Assembly: GCF_002699205.1 (NCBI RefSeq)
Contig: NZ_PABT01000027.1
Span: 1-64,000 of the forward strand
Length of the DNA: 64,000 nucleotides
DNA from: Allomuricauda sp.
Lineage (GTDB): Bacteria; Bacteroidota; Bacteroidia; Flavobacteriales; Flavobacteriaceae
Reading direction: 5' to 3'
Numbering within the stretch: position 1 is the first letter of the stretch; the number at the start of each line of letters is the position of its first letter. Positions 59,908 through 64,000 of the stretch are shown piece by piece. Under the pieces are notes generated by a model. That model made no database searches. It saw only the letters and a program-made list of their open reading frames with translations, and was not told the origin of the DNA. The translations under genes and the position numbers were made by a program.

Positions 59908-60855
59908 ATGAATAGTTTTGTTCAAAAATATTACACTGCTTTAAGCAAAGGAGGGATAGTTGTCATTTTCTTAGCTGTAATGCTAGTTATACCGCATTAT
60001 AAAGACATTTGGGATAGTCCTCTTACTATTCCACTTATGATTCTATTCTGGCTGGGAGTGGCTTACGTTGTTTTACCTGTATTTTTCAAAAAGTATAGGG
60101 TAGCCATTCTTTTTGTATACAGCTTAGTTATAGCCTATAATTTTTTCTTTTTTAATGTGGCACCTAATCACACAGAAAACCATCGCCTGTATTTGACGAA
60201 TTTAATGTTTATTCCGATTCCAGTTTTTACTGCTTTGTGGGTTTATGAACAATGGCGTTGGCTAAAGACATTGCATGCAGATAAGGGAAAAGCGGAATTA
60301 GCATTGCTGAAGAGCCAGGTCAATCCTCATTTTTTCTTTAATACATTGAACAATCTATATGGTCTGGTGGTGGAAAAATCAGAGAAAGCTCCGGAAGTTG
60401 TGCTAAAATTATCGGATATGATGCGTTATACCATATACCAGGGTAATGAAGATTTAGTAGCAGTAAAGGATGAAATCAGCTATCTCGAAAATTACATTGA
60501 ACTACATAAAATCCGCTATCAAAAAAAAGTGGAAATTTTATTTACCCATGATGTTGAGGAAGGTTTAAAAGTGGCCCCTTTATTATTTATTGTTTTACTG
60601 GAAAATGCATTTAAGCATGGCATTGAGAAAATGCGTGAGGATGCCTTTATTCATGTTGAAATGGAATCTCGAGGAAAGCACCTATTTTTTACGATTGAAA
60701 ATAGTTTTGATAAATCAGTATCAAATCTCAATAATGGAATTGGTTTAGACAATTTGCAAAAAAGAATGGAGTATTTATATCCTCAGCGACATGAATTAAT
60801 CGTTGAAGAAAAAGAATCTATCTATAAAGTCCGGTTAAATCTTGAACTACTATGA
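59908..60855 (+). CDS. LytS-type sensor histidine kinase
   Basis: A 315-residue inner-membrane kinase of the His_kinase (LytS/YehU) family. Four transmembrane segments fill the first ~115 residues with no periplasmic sensor domain of note. The phosphoacceptor His141 is in LKSQVNPHFFFNTLNNLYGL. The ATP-binding part shows VAPLLFIVLLENAFKHGIEK and GIGLDNLQKRMEYLY. Its stop overlaps the start of the response regulator (ATGA). It is cargo of the mobile element, next to a divergent hydrolase gene. Confidence 0.9.
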   Translation: MNSFVQKYYTALSKGGIVVIFLAVMLVIPHYKDIWDSPLTIPLMILFWLGVAYVVLPVFFKKYRVAILFVYSLVIAYNFFFFNVAPNHTENHRLYLTNLMFIPIPVFTALWVYEQWRWLKTLHADKGKAELALLKSQVNPHFFFNTLNNLYGLVVEKSEKAPEVVLKLSDMMRYTIYQGNEDLVAVKDEISYLENYIELHKIRYQKKVEILFTHDVEEGLKVAPLLFIVLLENAFKHGIEKMREDAFIHVEMESRGKHLFFTIENSFDKSVSNLNNGIGLDNLQKRMEYLYPQRHELIVEEKESIYKVRLNLELL

Positions 60856-61544
60856 ACTATTGCATCATTGATGATGAACCGATTGCACATCGAATTATAG
60901 AAGGGTACTGCGAAAAACTACCTTACCTCCAAAAGGTAGGAAACTGCTACGATGTATTCGAAGCTATGAATTTACTAAACAGGCATGTAGTTGATTTAAT
61001 TTTTTTGGATATCAATATGCCTGAACTCTCTGGCTTTGATCTATTAAAAACGATGCAACAATTTTCAGGAGTAATAGTGACTTCAGCTCATAAAGAGTTT
61101 GCATTGGAAGGATATGAGCTGAATGTTTCCGATTACTTGCTAAAACCTTTTTCATTTGAACGCTTTTTGAAAGCAATGAATAAGGTCATGGATTATCAAA
61201 ACACAACCTTAAGACCTTCTCCTGAAAATAAGAAGGTTAGTTTTTTCCTAAAGGGAGATAAAAAAACACATCAAATACATACTGACAATATTCTATTTAT
61301 AGAAGCCTACGGGAATTATACTAAGGTATTTTTAGTTGAAGAAATGATAATTTGTCATGAAAAAATCTCTTCTTTGGAAGAGCTATTACCTGTTTCAGAT
61401 TTTTTACGAGTACATAAATCTTTTATTATTGCTGCCAACAAAGTAAAGATTATAGAAGGAAATAGAATAAAGATTGGAGAGCACTTTGTACCAATAGGTC
61501 AAACATACAAGCACAATTTAAAAAAACTATTTAGTAGCAAATAG
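60852..61544 (+). CDS. LytTR-family response regulator
   Basis: A 230-residue regulator. The receiver domain has the acidic pair in CIIDDEPIA, phosphoacceptor Asp53 in LIFLDINMPELSGFD, and Lys in DYLLKPFSFERF. The DNA-binding LytTR domain (about 130-230) has FFLKGDKKTHQIHTDNILFI, EAYGNYTKVFL, SLEELLPVSDFLRVHKSFII and a basic end. LytTR proteins bind direct or inverted repeats in the -40 to -100 region, and one such repeat lies ahead of its operon. Partner of the LytS kinase by 4-bp gene overlap. Confidence 0.92.
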   Translation: MNYCIIDDEPIAHRIIEGYCEKLPYLQKVGNCYDVFEAMNLLNRHVVDLIFLDINMPELSGFDLLKTMQQFSGVIVTSAHKEFALEGYELNVSDYLLKPFSFERFLKAMNKVMDYQNTTLRPSPENKKVSFFLKGDKKTHQIHTDNILFIEAYGNYTKVFLVEEMIICHEKISSLEELLPVSDFLRVHKSFIIAANKVKIIEGNRIKIGEHFVPIGQTYKHNLKKLFSSK

Positions 61545-61698
61545 GTTTTCAAGCTTCATGAAATAGCTGTTTTATGAGACAATCATGGGGAAGCATACAT
61601 CTTAATTGAAAGCCCAACTCTTGGGCTCATTTAGTAGCTTCGTAAAAAGACCTTATATGGTAGGCCTTTGACAAAATTTAAAATTGTAATTTTCAGCA

Positions 61699-62829
61699 TT
61701 ATCCCATGTCCAACTCAGGTATCATATTAGCTGCTTCCTTCATTTTTTCATCTATGATTTTGGTATAGATTTCGGTAGTGCGTATTTCCCGATGGCCCAG
61801 TCTTTTTGAAACCGTATAAATATCCGCACCATTTTCTAAGAGCAATACTGCATTGGTATGTCTGGCACTATGAAAAGTGATATGTTTGGTGATTCCGGCA
61901 CGCATACACCATCTTAGTATTTCAGTATTATAAATGGCTCCATATTTCAATCCTTTAAATGCTCGCTCATTATTATGCGTTCTTTTACCCAAAAATTCCC
62001 TGGCCTGTTCAGAAATATACAGGTATTCCAAGCCATCCGTTTTCTTTTGTCTGAAGATGATTCTTGCGCCATTATCCTCATCACGTACTTCCGCCCAAAT
62101 CAGTTTATTGATATCGCTCCACCGTAACCCCGTTAGGCAACTAAAAATAAAGGCTTTTTTTAGAATTGGATACTTACACTTGGTGTTGGACAGTGCCTGT
62201 AATTCGGAATAGGTAAGATATTCACGTTTCGATTCGGCCTGTTCAAAGCCTTTGACAGATTTAAGTACATTTTCATCAAGATAATTCTCCGTATAAGCTT
62301 CTCGTAAAGCGGCCTTGAATTTATTGAAATAGGTGTATTTGGAATTCTGGGATAGGGGAGTGTTACTCTTGGTTTTTGCTTTGGTATCTAAATATCTTTT
62401 GAACCCCTTAACGAAATCAGTGTCTATATCCTTTAATTGTTTATGTGGGGGACAGTATTTTTCAATATGCTTTTGGGCGGCATCCCAGTTGCCATAATTA
62501 GCCTTTGTTTCAAAGCGGTCTTCTTTAAGTTTATCGAAATAGTCCAAAAAGAAAATTTCACCCTTTTTGTCATCTCTAATTTTATATTTACCCTGTATAT
62601 ATTCCGCTTTGCGTATTGCCAGTATATTATCAGCCAATTCATAAATTTCTTTGTTCTTCCTTGTCTCTTCGGAAGAGCTGGGTTTTTCCAGAGGGTATAG
62701 TTTTAAATATTCAAAACGTCTTCGATGCCTTTTTTTACCATTTTTATTTATGAAACTTCCTTCGTAGAATTCGATAAAAAGGCTCAACCTTTCATCTTTG
62801 ATGCGTTTACTTTTTAAACTGATCTTCAT
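61699..62829 (-). CDS. Tyrosine recombinase (integrase) of the element
   Basis: A 376-residue site-specific recombinase. An N-terminal arm-binding-like region (FIEFYEGSFINKNGKKRHRR) is followed by a SAM-like core-binding domain (about 90-190) and the catalytic domain with Arg236 (TGLRWSDI), Lys263 (RQKKTDG), His320 and Arg323 (FHSARHTNA), His346 (LGHREIRTTEIY) and nucleophile Tyr355. All catalytic residues are present, so it looks functional. It lies 190 bp from the mnmE-side attachment site and is transcribed away from it, the usual place of an integrase at its att site. Arm-type repeats lie just upstream of its start. Confidence 0.93.
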   Translation of the reverse strand: MKISLKSKRIKDERLSLFIEFYEGSFINKNGKKRHRRRFEYLKLYPLEKPSSSEETRKNKEIYELADNILAIRKAEYIQGKYKIRDDKKGEIFFLDYFDKLKEDRFETKANYGNWDAAQKHIEKYCPPHKQLKDIDTDFVKGFKRYLDTKAKTKSNTPLSQNSKYTYFNKFKAALREAYTENYLDENVLKSVKGFEQAESKREYLTYSELQALSNTKCKYPILKKAFIFSCLTGLRWSDINKLIWAEVRDEDNGARIIFRQKKTDGLEYLYISEQAREFLGKRTHNNERAFKGLKYGAIYNTEILRWCMRAGITKHITFHSARHTNAVLLLENGADIYTVSKRLGHREIRTTEIYTKIIDEKMKEAANMIPELDMG

Positions 62830-62848
62830 GATGTATTTCTTTTTTCGA

Positions 62849-62907
62849 GGTGGAATAATTCCACCTTTTACACCTAATTTTCATCTCGAGGTGGAGAATA
62901 GGTGTAA
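62849..62907. repeat. Right-end palindrome and arm-type repeats
   Basis: ggtggaat-a-attccacc (62849-62865) is a perfect palindrome. ttacacctaatt (62868-62879) is the inverted copy of bases 52517-52528 at the left end. ggtggagaataggtgtaa (62890-62907) is the direct copy of 52511-52528. All lie just upstream of the integrase start. Confidence 0.65.
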
Positions 62908-63016
62908 TAAAAGTAGCAAGGTGAACAAATAAAAGATAAAATCAGTTAGAGAAGTTATCAACAAAACATTGATAATCAAACATATATAAATAAATGAAAA
63001 TATTGGAAAAATCAAT

Positions 63017-63032
63017 TTACTTCCCGATGCAG
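63017..63032. repeat. mnmE-side attachment-site copy
   Basis: TTACTTCCCGATGCAG. Read on the minus strand it is the end of mnmE (codons for C-I-G-K and the stop), so the recombinase uses a highly conserved coding end as target. Confidence 0.88.
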
Positions 63033-64000
63033 AAATTGGAGAAGATATTCCCTAAAAGATCATCGGTGGTAACGCTTCCTGTAATCTCCCCCAAGTGATA
63101 AAGTGCCTGTCGGATATCAATGGCCATTAAATCGCTGGAAAGTTCCATATCCAGGCCTTCCTTTACTTTTTGGATTTCTTCCAAAGCTTTCAAAAGAGCA
63201 TCATAATGCCTGCTGTTGGTAACGATGGTACCGTCACCACTTAACGCCCCGGAATCTACCAGCGACAACAGTTTGTCCTCAAGTTCCGAAACACCATTTT
63301 TGAATTTTGCGGAAAGGAAGAGTACATCGGGTATTTCCAATTGTATTTTCTCTTTCTGTCCAGGTTTCAAAAGGTCCATTTTATTGCAGATGGGCAATAT
63401 TTGTTTATTGGGGTAGCGTTTTTGGATCTGTTCCAACTCCGTCTTGTCAAAATCCAAACCGTCAAAAAGATAAATAATGAGCCGGGCCTTTTCAATTTTA
63501 TCAAATGTCCGTTCAATGCCGATTTTTTCAACCACATCTTCGGTTTCCCGAATTCCAGCGGTGTCAATGAACCTAAAATTGATTCCATTTAAACTGATAT
63601 GATCCTCCACTGTATCCCTAGTTGTCCCCGCAATTTCACTCACAATGGCACGCTCCTCATTGAGCAATACATTCAACAAGGTTGATTTGCCAACATTGGG
63701 TTGCCCCACTATGGCAACGGGAATACCATTTTTGATTACATTGCCAAGTGCAAAAGAGTCAATCAGCTTTTTAAGGACATCGCTGATCTTGGTGAGCAGT
63801 TCGTTGAACTGTGTCCTATCCGCAAATTCCACATCTTCTTGTGAAAAATCCAATTCTAGTTCAATCAATGAAGCAAAGTTCAACAGTTCCTGTCGCAGTT
63901 CATGGATTTCGTTGCTGAATCCCCCGCGCATTTGTTGCATGGCAATATCATGGGCCGCTTCACTGTCACTTGCGATAAGGTCGGCGACGGCCTCTGCCTG
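63017..64000 (-). CDS. mnmE: tRNA modification GTPase MnmE (partial, 5' end beyond window)
   Basis: The frame is open to the window edge, so only the C-terminal ~327 residues are seen. The product, with MnmG, modifies the wobble uridine of certain tRNAs. Seen are the helical domain, then the G domain with G1 GQPNVGKSTLL, G2 AGTTRDTVEDH, G3 DTAGIRETED and G4 NKMD, and the C-terminal FSNFCIGK with the invariant Cys. Everything needed at the C-terminus is preserved although the mobile element is inserted right at the stop codon. The first in-window Met (63940) is internal. Confidence 0.95.
   Translation of the reverse strand, partial: QAEAVADLIASDSEAAHDIAMQQMRGGFSNEIHELRQELLNFASLIELELDFSQEDVEFADRTQFNELLTKISDVLKKLIDSFALGNVIKNGIPVAIVGQPNVGKSTLLNVLLNEERAIVSEIAGTTRDTVEDHISLNGINFRFIDTAGIRETEDVVEKIGIERTFDKIEKARLIIYLFDGLDFDKTELEQIQKRYPNKQILPICNKMDLLKPGQKEKIQLEIPDVLFLSAKFKNGVSELEDKLLSLVDSGALSGDGTIVTNSRHYDALLKALEEIQKVKEGLDMELSSDLMAIDIRQALYHLGEITGSVTTDDLLGNIFSNFCIGK

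Larger units (their letters stand above)
52454..63032. mobile_element. Integrative and mobilizable element inserted at the 3' end of mnmE
   Basis: A 10.6-kb segment bounded by the perfect 16-bp direct repeat TTACTTCCCGATGCAG (52454-52469 and 63017-63032). The right copy is the last five codons and stop of mnmE read in reverse, so insertion leaves mnmE intact. Inside are, from the left, a HigBA pair, cargo genes, a mobilization-accessory gene, relaxase, mobC, an excisionase-like gene, a membrane protein, an alpha/beta hydrolase, a LytS/LytTR system, and a tyrosine recombinase next to the right end. No conjugation pilus or coupling-protein genes are present, so the element is mobilizable, not self-transmissible. 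Repeated arm-type sites occur just inside both ends. Confidence 0.85.

Noticed and set aside
61611..61627. agcccaa-ctc-ttgggct hairpin after the LytTR gene as a terminator
   Set aside because: Stem of only 7 bp and no T-run follows; kept out of the feature list.
52454..63032. Interpretation as a self-transmissible conjugative element or prophage
   Set aside because: No type IV secretion, coupling-protein, capsid, terminase or replication genes are present.
1..64000. CRISPR arrays, tRNA/rRNA genes, insertion sequences, riboswitches
   Set aside because: Looked for regular spaced repeats, transposase motifs and conserved RNA sequences on both strands; none was convincing. Structured RNAs without strong sequence signatures could be missed by eye.

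Overview
The window looks like chromosomal DNA of a marine-type Bacteroidota, most likely family Flavobacteriaceae. The grounds are a C-terminal type IX secretion (T9SS) sorting domain, lipoproteins whose cysteine is followed by an acidic surface-export signal, Bacteroidota-type TonB receptor, PHP-type phosphatase and relaxase families, start sites almost without Shine-Dalgarno sequences, and AT-rich DNA. The genus cannot be fixed from the sequence alone. No rRNA, tRNA, CRISPR array or insertion sequence was recognised.

1-5.3 kb is ordinary accessory chromosome: the 3' end of a fibronectin-III/tail-fibre-like protein, a secreted T9SS tyrosinase, and, converging on it across a strong terminator, a small CxxC heavy-metal-binding protein and a TonB-dependent receptor (a plausible copper module).

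5.3-39.9 kb is a surface-polysaccharide (capsule/EPS or O-antigen) locus of the Wzx/Wzy/Wza/Wzc type. It encodes precursor synthesis for GDP-L-fucose (gmd, fcl), UDP-ManNAc (wecB), UDP-L-FucNAc (capE/F/G plus a wbuB-like transferase), UDP-GlcA and UDP-GalA (ugd plus a UDP-glucuronate 4-epimerase), and a UDP-4-amino-4,6-dideoxy-HexNAc sugar (PglF/PglE type). It also has a flippase, two paralogous Wzy-type polymerases, several glycosyltransferases and acyltransferases, an asparagine-synthase-like amidotransferase, and the export/control trio Wza, Wzc and CpsB. Three scars stand out. The second polymerase is frameshifted exactly at an (AT)6 tract and would be restored by losing one AT unit. wecC is cut off after about 57 codons and joined to the 3' tail of a lost glycosyltransferase gene. 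A decayed gene lies on the minus strand at 6.77-7.18 kb. No lipid-carrier initiating sugar transferase was found.

40-52.1 kb is core or house-keeping-like: an OmpR-type two-component system preceded by helically phased GGTTAA repeats, an M1 aminopeptidase lipoprotein, a primary-type sigma factor next to rpsU, a SulP anion transporter with a beta-carbonic anhydrase, and a surface lipoprotein with a Cthe_2159-type carbohydrate-binding fold. The sigma-factor N-terminus is conserved in frame upstream of the first ATG, but an ATA stands where ATG is expected.

52.45-63.03 kb is a 10.6-kb integrative and mobilizable element (IME) inserted at the 3' end of mnmE (trmE). It is bounded by a 16-bp direct repeat that includes the mnmE stop codon and has further repeated arm-type sites just inside both ends. 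It carries a tyrosine recombinase beside mnmE, an excisionase-like HTH protein, MobC, a relaxase and a membrane-anchored accessory protein, two oriT-like sequences, and a HigBA toxin-antitoxin pair. Its cargo is a lipoprotein with NTF2-like and ASCH domains, a membrane-anchored alpha/beta hydrolase and a LytS/LytTR two-component system. No type IV secretion genes are present, so transfer would need a helper. The window ends inside mnmE.
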